Shown: in pieces, positions 9,848-19,493 of the stretch
Position numbering within the stretch: position 1 is the stretch's first letter
How the letters are laid out: every line of letters begins with the position of its first letter
Origin: Corylus avellana
Lineage: Eukaryota > Streptophyta > Magnoliopsida > Fagales > Betulaceae
Reading direction: 5' to 3'
Length of the DNA stretch: 64,000 bases
Assembly (NCBI RefSeq): GCF_901000735.1
Contig: NC_081546.1
Coordinates: 16,553,220 to 16,617,219 of the forward strand
The notes under the pieces: generated by a model
What the model was told of the DNA's origin: nothing
Databases searched by the model: none
The model's input: the letters and a program-made list of their open reading frames with translations, nothing else
Translations under genes and position numbers: made by a program

Positions 9848-10960
9848 TTATTCTTTATTATCAAGAGGACCAATAGAGTCAAGATAGGTCTGAATCCATT
9901 GCTTCTTTTTAGAACAATATTTGGGGACAGGAGGAGGAGTTGGTGCAGAGTATGGCACTATGGCATCATATCTGCGAGTCATAAGCTCAACTTTTTTAAC
10001 AATGGGACCAATTTTTGGAGACATTGTCCAAGTTTTGCATTGAAACCAGCGTCTTTCAATTTTTTCTTGATTTCTGGCATATTTCCATTTGAGAAACCAA
10101 GGAATTCTGAATTCTCTGGCAAAATAAAGCATGGGAGAAAAAATAGGATTGTAATGGGCAAAAAAGCCTTTACAGGCAACATGAGAAGAGAATAGGTGAA
10201 AAGCATAAACAAGAGGATCTGGAAGAACATCAATTGTTAGGCCAAAATAATCCCACCAATGTTTGAACCAAGGGCGAAGCAGGCAATTGAAATCTTCAAT
10301 GAAAGTAATGAACCAGAAGTGTTTGGACTCAAGATTCTGGTAGAGCATAAAGCGAAACCAGGCATTGACATAGTCGTAATATGAGAAACAAACTGGGGAA
10401 TTAGTAGATGGAAGGAGTTGAGATGGGTGAGAACCCCATTCTTCAACAGAAATGAATTTGACAATATAGGCAATAGTCCCAACAGCCGTTAAAGGGTTGT
10501 CTTTCTTGGGAATATTCCTGAATTTGATGGATTTGGTTTTGATTAGAATATCAGTGAAAAATGATAAATCTTTCAGAGGATGCTCAGGAATCCAATGAAA
10601 ATGAGCAGGGAAATAATTGAAGGCTAACTGTCCAGGAGTCCTGGAGAGATCCTGAGAAGAAAACAAATATTGTGAAAATGGAAGAGTAACCCATGGGAAA
10701 GATAAGACAATGGGATTAGAACTTGGTTCCTTCTGAGAACCAGGTTGGGAGCTGGATTCCGTCTGGGAATCTGAAGCAAGAGGAATATAACCATGAAAGG
10801 CAGAAGAATCTGACTGGACAATAAGTGGGGATTTCCCAAAAACACATGAAGTATGGGTTACAGGTTCACCAAGGAAATCAAGGGGAATCTGATCAAGTGG
10901 GATGGAGGGACAAGGTTTTAAAACAGAGTTAACCTTTTCCTTTCCCTTGTTGCTGGCCAT
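9848..10960 (-). CDS. Caulimovirid ORF2 (unknown function), copy 1
   Basis: I take the ATG at 10960 as the start (MASNKGKEK). It overlaps the 3' end of the RT/RNase H frame in another frame by about 30 nt, a common caulimovirid gene junction. The protein is about 370 aa with no signal peptide or membrane segment. Its middle has aromatic-rich patches (FPAHFHWIPEHP, SYYDYVNAWFRF, WFKHWWDYFG), and it ends in a basic stretch. I know no domain for it; a homologous second version lies at 18682-19458. The frame is open throughout, which is notable next to the broken polyprotein. The C-terminus is probably truncated: the frame ends at KE shortly before the intergenic region, whereas the other version has a Ser- and acid-rich tail. 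Confidence 0.65.
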   Translation of the reverse strand: MASNKGKEKVNSVLKPCPSIPLDQIPLDFLGEPVTHTSCVFGKSPLIVQSDSSAFHGYIPLASDSQTESSSQPGSQKEPSSNPIVLSFPWVTLPFSQYLFSSQDLSRTPGQLAFNYFPAHFHWIPEHPLKDLSFFTDILIKTKSIKFRNIPKKDNPLTAVGTIAYIVKFISVEEWGSHPSQLLPSTNSPVCFSYYDYVNAWFRFMLYQNLESKHFWFITFIEDFNCLLRPWFKHWWDYFGLTIDVLPDPLVYAFHLFSSHVACKGFFAHYNPIFSPMLYFAREFRIPWFLKWKYARNQEKIERRWFQCKTWTMSPKIGPIVKKVELMTRRYDAIVPYSAPTPPPVPKYCSKKKQWIQTYLDSIGPLDNKE

Positions 10961-12368
10961 TGTGGCACTGCAAGAATTCACGGGTAAGAAAATCAGGTAT
11001 TGAATTGTTGGAGCCTTTGATGTATTCAATATCAAAATCAAAAACACTTAAAATAGCTTGCCATCTGGCAAAAATCTGTTTTGATGCAATGTTTTCAACA
11101 TCTTTTTTCAAAATATACTTGGCAGATTTACAATCGATTCGCAAAAGAAATTTTTGATTGAGCAAATCAAACTGAAATTTGGTAATGCACAAGACAACAG
11201 AAAGTATTTCTTTCTTAATAGTACTATAATTAATCTGCGCAGAATTCCAAGATCCAGAATGGAATCGAACAATTTGTTCAGAAGATTTTGGGTTAGATTC
11301 TGATGAAACAACCTGTTTCAGGATACCTCCAAAGCCAATATCGGAGGCGTCAGTATCAACAATCTTGAAAGAATTATCAGAAGGGATGCCTAGACATGGG
11401 AGAGTCTTGACATGGAGTTTGATATCTTTGACAAGAGAGGTATGGATATCAGTCCAAGGGGGAGGATTGTCTTGCAACCTTTCAAATAAAGGTTTACAAT
11501 GTTTTCTCAAATCCTTGTAGAAATCAGCAATATAATTCAGAGAACCAAGAAATCTTTGAAGCTGTGATTTCTCAGTGATGACATCAGGGAATTTATCAGC
11601 AAATTGAATTGCCCTGTCAATAGGACGAATTTGACCTTTAGAAATATCAAACCCAAGAAATCTGATTTTATCTTGGAAGAGTTTGATCTTTTTGGCAGAA
11701 ACAACAAGCCCGTTATATTGAATAGTTTCTAGAAACGATTTCAAATGTTTCCAGTGTTCATCAATGGACTTTGAGAAAACAAGGACATCATCAATGTAAA
11801 CAATAGTGATATGACTGAATGGGTTGAAGATATCGTTCATGATATTCTGGAACTCACTCGGGGCATTTTTCAAACCAAAAGGCATAACATTCCACTCATA
11901 GTGACCAAAAGGGGTAGTAAAGGCCGTCTTGTACCTATCACTATCCTTAATCTGGACTTGCCAAAAACCAGACTTTAAATCAAACTTAGAGAAGACAACA
12001 GCGTCGTTCAGACGGCTGACCAAATCCTTCCTATTAGGGATAGGATACCTAATCCATTCTAACACATCATTGAGGGGCTTGTAGTTAATGACTAACTTGG
12101 GAGCACCTCGTTCTAACTCAGCATTTTTCATGACATAAAAAGCAGCACAGGACCAAGGGGACTTACTCTTTCGAATAATACCCTTAGCAAGCAAATCAGC
12201 AATTTCTTTTTGACAAAATTCTAAAGTCTCGGCATTCATTTGAATAGGCCTAGCTTTAGTTGGGATTTTGTTTTCAGAAAAATCTTTAACATAAGGTAAA
12301 GAAACAATATGCTTTTTCCTATGCCAAAAAGCATTAGGAAGGTCAGAACAAACAGAGTCAACAATCAA
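10929..12368 (-). CDS. Caulimovirid reverse transcriptase / RNase H segment, copy 1
   Basis: The open frame is about 479 aa. RT motifs: WSCAAFYVMK and KLVINYKPLN, SKFDLKSGFWQV, MPFGLKNAPSEFQ, the catalytic YIDDVLVFS (around residue 190), and FLGFDISKGQI with RFLGSLNYI. RNase H follows with DTDASDIGFGG, KKEILSVVLCI and the C-terminal SIPDFLTREF motif. It would copy pregenomic RNA into DNA and degrade the template. In family members it is part of a polyprotein. Here it is out of frame with the protease to its right (frames overlap at 12365-12368), so the polyprotein is interrupted. Its 3' half is duplicated in inverted orientation at 16645-17607. Confidence 0.85.
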   Translation of the reverse strand: MIVDSVCSDLPNAFWHRKKHIVSLPYVKDFSENKIPTKARPIQMNAETLEFCQKEIADLLAKGIIRKSKSPWSCAAFYVMKNAELERGAPKLVINYKPLNDVLEWIRYPIPNRKDLVSRLNDAVVFSKFDLKSGFWQVQIKDSDRYKTAFTTPFGHYEWNVMPFGLKNAPSEFQNIMNDIFNPFSHITIVYIDDVLVFSKSIDEHWKHLKSFLETIQYNGLVVSAKKIKLFQDKIRFLGFDISKGQIRPIDRAIQFADKFPDVITEKSQLQRFLGSLNYIADFYKDLRKHCKPLFERLQDNPPPWTDIHTSLVKDIKLHVKTLPCLGIPSDNSFKIVDTDASDIGFGGILKQVVSSESNPKSSEQIVRFHSGSWNSAQINYSTIKKEILSVVLCITKFQFDLLNQKFLLRIDCKSAKYILKKDVENIASKQIFARWQAILSVFDFDIEYIKGSNNSIPDFLTREFLQCHNGQQQGKGKG

Positions 12369-13246
12369 GGTATTGAAAGCAGAAATTTTGATTGCAAAAG
12401 CTCGTCCGAGAGCTGTTCAGCAATCTTCTTATACCTTAATTCTTGTTTGAGGAAATTGAGTTGTTTATGCTTAGCAGAGACTAAATTTAAACAACTGTTA
12501 TCAATTTCAGATTTAGTAGCAAAAGGAAATTTAACTTCAAATCCCATTTTAACAGTTGAAACACCTGTGTCATCAATTGTTATGGGGTAAAGCATGGCAA
12601 TGAAAGGCAAAACAAGAATGACTTTATCAGTCACATTTTTAACCAAAACAGCAGGGATATGAAAACAAACACTGTTCTGGCAAACATGAACATTGTTTAA
12701 TTCATACTTGATATTCAACTTTTCTCCACTGGCAGAATGCAATCGTTCAGTGGATTTGTCAAAATATTTGCTGGGAATTAATCCTTCTTGGATACAATTC
12801 AAATCAGCACCAGAATCAATCAAAGCAATGACATCAAGGGTGAAATCAGGAGAAACAATGATATGCACGTTAGAATGCCATTTGGGAGGAACTACTTTGT
12901 TGATTAAATTGACAAAATGGGTTTTGTCAGAAACAGAGATAGGGAGATGCTTATTCTTTTTTAAATCGACCATATCTTTCCTGATGTTACGAATCTCATA
13001 TTTTAAATCTGAGACTGTAACTTCTTTGGATTTTTGTTTTGAAAATTTTTCCAAAGTTTTTTCAGGAGATGTTTTAGTATTGCTTTGTTCCTCATGCTTG
13101 GTTAGAACAGAACAAGTACTAATACAATCATAGTTGATTCTATTAAGAAGAGCATACTCAAAATCTTTCGAGAAGAGTGTTTTCAGTAGGAGGATGGGAA
13201 GATCTGATGACAGATTTATCCTCTTTGACAAACTTCTTTTTGACAA
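12365..13246 (-). pseudogene. Caulimovirid aspartic protease segment, copy 1
   Basis: The frame is about 293 aa without a natural start. A lysine-rich linker (KQKSKEVTVSDLKYEIRNIR) precedes a retropepsin-type domain with the catalytic ALIDSGADLNCIQ (around residue 140) and LHSASGEKLNI. The enzyme would cut the viral polyprotein. Both ends are frameshift boundaries: upstream the same protein continues in the 13158-13394 frame, and downstream RT is in a third frame. No disruption lies inside the catalytic region. Confidence 0.75.
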
Positions 13247-13439
13247 CGTTCAAATCATTTTCGTCCGGAAAATGTTTTTGAAGAAAATCAAAAAACAAAA
13301 TGTGAGCCTGGGACTCGATCATAGTCTCGACCCATTTGACCTTGATACGATCTCGTTCCTTTTGAGAATATTTGGCACGGTAAGCATGCCGCAACTCACG
13401 ATTTTCTTTTGAAGAAAAATCTTTGTTTAAAGCAGATCA
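13158..13439 (-). pseudogene. Viral polyprotein segment between coat region and protease, copy 1
   Basis: It is collinear with the end of the second copy (15105-15300), sharing RHAYRAKYSQKERDRIKV and FLQKHFPDENDLNV. In this copy it is cut off from the movement-protein frame by a TGG-to-TGA change at 13437-13439; the other copy has Trp there. It is separated from the protease by a frameshift near 13160-13170. Role unknown. Confidence 0.65.
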
Positions 13440-14627
13440 ATCAATGACAGAGAAGAAATCTCTGATATGAGCAGTGATAACATTACACTGATGAGGAAAA
13501 CTAGAGGGAATAGGAGCAACAAAATCAGAAGCAGAAGGAGAGAGAGATCCACGATCGTCATCCGTTAAGGGATGATTTTTCGTAGAATAAAAAGCAGATG
13601 AAACTTGGGAATCGGTAGAAATTCCTTTGAGTTTCAAACCAGGATTAACTGTGGGATGAAGATGAGGAGAATCGTTAAGGGATTCGTCGACATCTTTATC
13701 TCTACGACGGAGTCCTTCTGAGGTTGTTGAACCCGCAAAAGAATTCCTTCGTTCGTTAATCAACAGGGGACGTTCAATTCTGTTTGAATATCCCAAATCA
13801 GCAAAATTGATTTTAACAGATCCATCCATGTATTGTTGGATGTAATCAAGATTAGAGGCATCGTTAACTACTCGAGAAGGTTTTGCAACACCTTCCAAAA
13901 GCCATTCGTTGGGGAGTTCAATCTCAGCCCATCGAATCATTTTTGGGGTTTTAATATGAGCATTCTGAGTAGAACTTTGAATCAACAGAGTCGATTCGCC
14001 TGTATTCTTAATCACAGCTCTTGGATCAAGATTTGTTTTCATCAACTTATAATAAATACGGTAGATGATAGCAACAGGATGGCTACCTTCTTCCATATTA
14101 TAACCTGATGTGAGTATATTCAGCGTTAGTACTTTCAGAATATGAACATCGGTTAAACTCAGAGACATGTTTGGAAAAACATCAAAGTGGACAGGACCAC
14201 CAAATAATGATGACTGAATTAAGCCGATAATGCTGGTTTTAAAATCAAGAAAACGAGCATCACGCAAATAAAGCAAAACAGAAGCATTAATACTGAGTCG
14301 AGTCAATGACTTGACTGCAACTTGGACAGAACCAATATGCAAAAATCTGTATTTTTTAGCAAGAGCATTGTTAACAAAACGCTTGCTGAACAAGGTAATA
14401 GTCTGATTATTACCCGAGACCGGAAAGGTCTGTTCAACAGTTTTGACAGAATATTGAATTTTAAAAGAAGACTGAAACCAGGTAGTGTTGTAGACATCCC
14501 TAGCGTCCAGCTTGGGAATGTTCCACTTACTGAAATCATTATCACCATCAACCAAAATATTTTCATAGTTAACCACGTCCGGTGGCAAACTGGAATTAGA
14601 GCTAACAGAAGAATTAGATCTCCACAT
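13437..14627 (-). CDS. Caulimovirid movement protein (30K superfamily) with polyprotein linker, copy 1
   Basis: Start: the ATG at 14627 (MWRSNSSVSS), preferred over an upstream GTG in the same frame. Residues about 60-230 carry the 30K movement-protein signature of Caulimoviridae: KYRFLHIGSVQVAVKSLTRL, VLLYLRDARFLDF, FGGPVHFDVFPN, LTDVHILKVLTLN and EGSHPVAIIYRIYYK. Such proteins bind nucleic acid and open plasmodesmata for cell-to-cell spread. A Ser/Pro/Asp-rich linker follows, and the frame ends at the premature stop at 13437. Compared with copy 2, the coat-side stretch equivalent to 15413-15985 is missing here. A 5' leader precedes it at 14661-15088. Confidence 0.8.
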   Translation of the reverse strand: MWRSNSSVSSNSSLPPDVVNYENILVDGDNDFSKWNIPKLDARDVYNTTWFQSSFKIQYSVKTVEQTFPVSGNNQTITLFSKRFVNNALAKKYRFLHIGSVQVAVKSLTRLSINASVLLYLRDARFLDFKTSIIGLIQSSLFGGPVHFDVFPNMSLSLTDVHILKVLTLNILTSGYNMEEGSHPVAIIYRIYYKLMKTNLDPRAVIKNTGESTLLIQSSTQNAHIKTPKMIRWAEIELPNEWLLEGVAKPSRVVNDASNLDYIQQYMDGSVKINFADLGYSNRIERPLLINERRNSFAGSTTSEGLRRRDKDVDESLNDSPHLHPTVNPGLKLKGISTDSQVSSAFYSTKNHPLTDDDRGSLSPSASDFVAPIPSSFPHQCNVITAHIRDFFSVID

Positions 14628-14660
14628 TATGACACACAAACTAAACTCAAAATCACTCAC

Positions 14661-15088
14661 TGGGTGAAGTCTTAAAGGATCTCATCCTAGGTACTCACTC
14701 ACTGTATAAACAGTCTCTGCATATAGGGTTCTTCCTAGAACGCTCTACTCTCAACGCATACCCTTGGCCTGCCGTACAGGTGACGCATACCCTTGGCCTA
14801 GCCCTCAGCACCTACTTAATGCCCTAACACGCCTCTCCTGGGCTTTCAACGGGACTTACAGGTTCGCAAACTGAGGTGACAGGGTGGTCACTTGAAACTG
14901 TACCGACGGGGTGGAGGAGCCTAAAGCAAACTAGGATCTCGACACAGAGAAGGTTTAACAGGGGGTAAATAAAAAGGAGAAGAGAAAGACTATGCACTCA
15001 GGGGGGGAGAAAGAAAGAAGATGTATAATCAAGGCAGCAAAGAGATCGACAACTCTTATGGCTCTGTTGTCATAAGTGGGAAATCTTC
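14661..15088 (-). other. Viral leader-like non-coding region upstream of the movement protein
   Basis: It has no long ORF on minus. It contains a direct repeat of ACGCATACCCTTGGCCT (14757 and 14783) and purine/pyrimidine-rich tracts near 14950-15020. It directly precedes the movement protein start, as a caulimovirid leader does. On its right it is abruptly joined, near 15090-15105, to the middle of the polyprotein of copy 2, so the boundary there is a rearrangement junction. Confidence 0.5.
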
Positions 15089-16644
15089 TTATACCGTGCC
15101 AACATTCAAATCATTTTCGTCCGGAAAATGTTTTTGAAGAAAATCAAAAAACAAAAAGTGAGCCTGGGACTCGATCATAGTCTCGGCCCATTTGACCTTG
15201 ATACGATCTCGTTCCTTTTGAGAATATTTGGCACGGTAAGCATGCCGCAACTCACGATTTTCTTTTGAAGAAAAATCTTTGTTTAAAGCAGACCAATCAA
15301 TGACAGAGAAGAAATCTCTGATATGAGTAGTGATAACATTACACTGATGAGGAAAACTAGAGGGAATAGGAGCAACAAAATCAGAAGCAGAAGGAGAGAG
15401 AGATCCACGATCGAGCAGTTCTTGCTCAGACAAGCCATCAATGTTCCATTCATACAGCTTATCAGCAGAAACAAAAAATTGAGTTTGCAAAAACCTTTCC
15501 TCAAATTGTAAATCAGGAGGGGTAGGTTTTGGATAAAAATTCTTTGTCTGATTGAAAGTTCTAGATCCGTCAAAGATCCTTTGGAGTTTTGGCTCCATTT
15601 CAATCTTGCCAAAGTTTTGTTCAAGAACTTTGATGTCAGAATCAGTGGAATCAGCAGAGGATTCAGAATCAAATGAAAAAGCTTTTTCCATGGTAAAATT
15701 CTGACCAGAGGTACTGGCTCGAGTCGTCTTTAACTCAGTCAGTTCTGCAAGCAATTTGTTCACTTTCTCAGTGTTCTTCTGAGAAGTGGTTTTTAAACTA
15801 GGAGATTTCTTTAAATCAGGGAGAGAAATCAGAGGTTTTTCAATTTTTGGGGGTACAGAGGAAAACTTTAAATCAGAGGAAGAAGAGGGAAGTTTTTCTT
15901 CAATCCGATCTAACTGTTGTCCTATGATATGGAGAGATTGGGAAACAAAATTGTTTTGCTCAATGATTCTCCTATCGTTTTGAGCAGTGATAACATTACA
16001 CTGATGAGGAAAACTAGAGGGAATAGGAGCAAAAAAATCAGAAGCAGAAGGAGAGAGAGATCCACGATCATCATCCGTTAGGGGATGATTTTTCGTAGAA
16101 TAAAAAGCAAATGAAACTTGGGAATCGGTAGAAATTCCTTTGAGTTTCAAACCAGGATTAACTGTGGGATGAAGATGAGGAGAATCGTTAAGGGATTCAT
16201 CGACATCTTTATCTTTACGACGGAGTCCTTCTGAGGTCATTGAACTCGCAAAAGAATTCCTTCGTTTGTTAATCAACAGGGGACGTTCAATTCTGTTTGA
16301 ATATCCCAAATCAGCAAAATTGATTTTAACAGATCCATCCATGTATTGTTGGATGTAATCAAGAAAACGAGCATCACGCAAACAAAGCAAAACAGAAGCA
16401 TTAATACCGAGTCGAGTCAATGACTTGACTGCAACTTGGACAGAACCAATATGCAAAAATCTGTATTTTTTAGCAAGAGCATTGTTAACAAAACGCTTGC
16501 TGAACAAGGTAATAGTCTGATTATTACCCGAGACCGGAAAGGTCTGTTCAACAGTTTTGACAGAATATTGAATTTTAAAAGAAGATTGAAACCAAGTAGT
16601 ATTGTAAACATCCCTAGCGTCCAGCTTGGGAATGTTCCACTTAC
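15089..16644 (-). pseudogene. Second partial movement protein-polyprotein copy with internal deletions
   Basis: Long open frame (16507-15089) plus a short N-terminal part to 16644 in another frame. The movement protein lost about 390 bp: the sequence jumps from the CLRDARFLD motif to YIQQYMDG at an AATCAAG shared by both breakpoints in copy 1 (13845 and 14242). It keeps a stretch absent from copy 1 (about 15413-15985) with a Ser-rich, coiled linker and a sequence ending WNIDGLSEQELL, where caulimovirid coat proteins begin. The coat domain itself is missing, replaced by a second copy of an 84-bp segment (15329-15412 and 15986-16069). It ends at both sides in rearrangement junctions. Confidence 0.72.
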
Positions 16645-17607
16645 TATGTTATGCCTTTTGGTTTGAAAAATGCCCCGAGTGAGTTCCAGAATATCATGAA
16701 CGATATCTTCAACCCATTCAGTCATTTCACTATTGTTTACATTGATGATGTCCTTGTTTTCTCAAAGTCCATTGATGAACACTGGAAACATTTGAAATCG
16801 TTTCTAGAAACTATTCGATATAACGGGCTTGTTGTTTCTGCCAAAAAGATCAAACTCTTCCAAGATAAAATCAGATTTCTTGGGTTTGATATTTCTAAAG
16901 GTCAAATTCGTCCTATTGACAGGGCAATTCAATTTGCTGATAAATTCCCCGATGTCATCACTGAGAAATCACAGCTTCAAAGATTTCTTGGTTCTCTGAA
17001 TTATATTGCTGATTTCTACAAGGATTTGAGAAAACATTGTAAACCTTTATTTGAAAGGTTGCAAGACAGTCCTCCCCCTTGGACTGATATCCATACCTCT
17101 CTTGTCAAAGATATCAAACTCCATGTCAAGACTCTCCCATGTCTAGGCATCCCTTCTGATAATTCTTTCAAGATTGTTGATATTGACGCCTCCGATATTG
17201 GCTTTGGAGGTATCCTGAAACAGGTTGTTTCATCAGAATCTAACCCAGAATCTTCTGAACAAATTGTTCGATTCCATTCTGGATCTTGGAATTCTGCGCA
17301 GATTAATTATAGTACTATTAAGAAAGAAATACTTTCTGTTGTCTTGTGCATTACCAAATTTCAGTCTGATTTGCTCAATCAAAAATTTCTTTTGCGAATC
17401 GATTGTAAATCTGCCAAGTATATTTTGAAAAAAGATGTTGAAAACATTGCATCAAAACAGATTTTTGCCAGATGGCAAGCTATTTTAAGTGTTTTTGATT
17501 TTGATATTGAATACATCAAAGGCTCCAACAATTCAATACCTGATTTTCTTACCCGTGAATTCTTGCAGTGCCACAATGGCCAGCAACAAGGGAAAGGAAA
17601 AGGTTAA
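16645..17607 (+). pseudogene. Inverted partial copy of the viral RT/RNase H
   Basis: It starts inside RT at the MPFGLKNAPSEFQ motif and continues through YIDDVLVFS and the whole RNase H to the same C-terminus as the minus-strand copy, with only scattered substitutions (for example T to I in the DIDASDIGFGG motif). The first two-thirds of the RT fingers is missing. It is joined head-to-head at 16644/16645 to the start of the movement protein of copy 2. With ORF2 behind it, it forms the right arm of a roughly 2-kb inverted repeat with 9923-11888. Confidence 0.85.
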
Positions 17608-18706
17608 CTCTGTTTTAAAACCTTGTCCCTCCATCCCACTTGATCAGATTCCCCTTGATTTCCTTGGTGAACCTGTAACCCCCTCCAATGAAAATGGGTT
17701 GAAGATTTGGTTGTTTTGCTCTATCACTTCATGTGTTTTTGGGAAATCCCCACTTATTGTCCAGTCAGATTCTTCTGCCTTTCATGGTTATATTCCTTTT
17801 GCTTCAGATTCCCAAACGGAATCCAGCTCCCAACCTGGTTCTCAGACGGAACCAAGTTCTAATCCCATTGTCTTATCTTTCCCATGGGTTACTCTTCCAT
17901 TTTCACAATATTTGTTTTCTTCTCAGGATCTCTCCAGGACTCCGGGACAGTTAGCCTTTAATTATTTCCCTGCTCATTTTCATTGGATTCCTGAGCATCC
18001 TCTGAAAGATTTATCATTTTTCACTGATATTCTAATCAAAACCAAATCCATCAAATTCAGGAATATTCCCAAGAAAGACAACCCTTTAACGGCTGTTGGG
18101 ACTATTGCCTATATTGTCAAATTCATTTCTGTTGAAGAATGGGGTTCTCACCCATCTCAACTCCTTCCATCTACTAATTCCCCAGTTTGTTTCTCATATT
18201 ATGACTATGTCAATGCCTGGTTTCGCTTTATGCTTTACCAGAATCCCGAGTCCAAACATTTCTGGTTCATTACTTTCATTGAAGATTTCAATTGCCTGCT
18301 TCCCCCTTGGTTCAAACATTGGTGGGATTATTTTGGCCTAACAATTGATGTTCTTCCTGATCCTCTTGTTTATGCTTTTCACCTATTCTCTTCTCATGTT
18401 GCCTGTAAAGGCTTTATTGCCCATTACAACCCTATTTTTTCTCCCATGCTTTATTTCGCCAGAGAATTCAGAATTCCTTGGTTTCTCAAATGGAAATATA
18501 CCAGAAATCAAGAAAAAATTGAAAGACGCTGGTTTCAATGCAAAACTTGGACAATGTCTCCAAAAATTGGTCCCATTGTTAAAAAAGTTGAGCTTATAAC
18601 TCGCAGATATGATGCCATAGTGCCATACTCTACACCAACTCCTCCTCCTGTCCCCCTTCCATTGTTCCTAATGCTTCCCCATTGCCATTTTCATCTGTTG
18701 CCCTAA
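17576..18706 (+). CDS. Caulimovirid ORF2 (unknown function), copy 2, fused 3' end
   Basis: It starts at the equivalent ATG (MASNKGKEK), overlapping the RNase H frame. It is almost the same protein as 9848-10960 but has about 45 extra bases near 17680-17725 that the other copy lacks (NENGLKIWLFCSI region). Identity ends near 18656 after the proline run; the last 15 or so residues come from the sequence upstream of the diverged ORF2 at 18682, in the wrong frame. It is therefore a junction product rather than a natural C-terminus. The frame is open throughout. Confidence 0.6.
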   Translation: MASNKGKEKVNSVLKPCPSIPLDQIPLDFLGEPVTPSNENGLKIWLFCSITSCVFGKSPLIVQSDSSAFHGYIPFASDSQTESSSQPGSQTEPSSNPIVLSFPWVTLPFSQYLFSSQDLSRTPGQLAFNYFPAHFHWIPEHPLKDLSFFTDILIKTKSIKFRNIPKKDNPLTAVGTIAYIVKFISVEEWGSHPSQLLPSTNSPVCFSYYDYVNAWFRFMLYQNPESKHFWFITFIEDFNCLLPPWFKHWWDYFGLTIDVLPDPLVYAFHLFSSHVACKGFIAHYNPIFSPMLYFAREFRIPWFLKWKYTRNQEKIERRWFQCKTWTMSPKIGPIVKKVELITRRYDAIVPYSTPTPPPVPLPLFLMLPHCHFHLLP

Positions 18707-19458
18707 CCAACAGATTTACTCCTTTTAATCCTGGTTCCCAGGTTTCCTACTCCAGCACTCTTGCTGCTCCCTATGATCCCTTTGCGGATCCTTCTCAGAA
18801 ACCTTCCATAAAATACGACCGAACGTCGTCAGAATACATGACCCTTCCCTACTCCCAAAATTTGTTTTTTGTTGAGTTAAATCGGGTTTCCACTTCCCTT
18901 ACCCCCGGAGATATTGCCGTCTCCTATTTTCCCCCAAACTTTCATTGGATCCCTGAGCATCCTTCGAAAAATTTGGCTTATTATTCTGCTATCCTGAAAC
19001 AAACAGGTTCTGTTTTCTTCAAGGCCATCCCTGATAAGATTAACCCCCAGAAAACAGTTTACCACAGTGTTTATTTCAAGAAAGTTATTTTGGAAAAGGA
19101 ATGGGGTAATCACCCTTCTGCTTCCAGGTCCCTTAACGGGTTCAACATCCCTTGTAATTATTATGATTACGTGGATGCTTATTTTAAATTTCTGCTTCAT
19201 CAAACCTCGAAATTTGAACATTCTTGGTTTGTCAGTTTTGATAAAGAGTTCTATGGTATCCTTCCACTTTGGTTCTCTAGGTGGTGGAACCAATTTGGTT
19301 GTCTCCCTGATATTCTCCCCCTTCAACTTGTTGATGCCTTTCAATTATTTAAAGGTCATTACAAAGTTGATTCTTATGGAGCTAAGTTTTCCACTATGCT
19401 CCATTTTGTTAAAAAGTTCAAGATTCCTTGGATTCTGAGATGGGTTTCTCAGCGGTGA
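18682..19458 (+). pseudogene. Diverged ORF2 homologue, C-terminus lost
   Basis: About 258 aa, alignable along its length with ORF2 of 17576 and 9848 but clearly diverged. Shared landmarks are LPYSQNLFF, SYFPPNFHWIPEHPSKNL, EKEWGNHPS, NYYDYVDAYFKFLLHQ, WFSRWWNQFGCLPD and FKIPWILRW. The open frame extends upstream in phase to the junction near 18656, so the ATG at 18682 may not be the original start. It ends abruptly: the last residues (VSQR) derive from 17 bp that also occur at 20293-20309. Its C-terminal portion seems to be the minus-strand frame at 20229-20678. It may represent a second viral type or genome component. Confidence 0.65.
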
Positions 19459-19493
19459 ATGGGTTGAAGATATCGTTCATGTCTTTGAACTTA

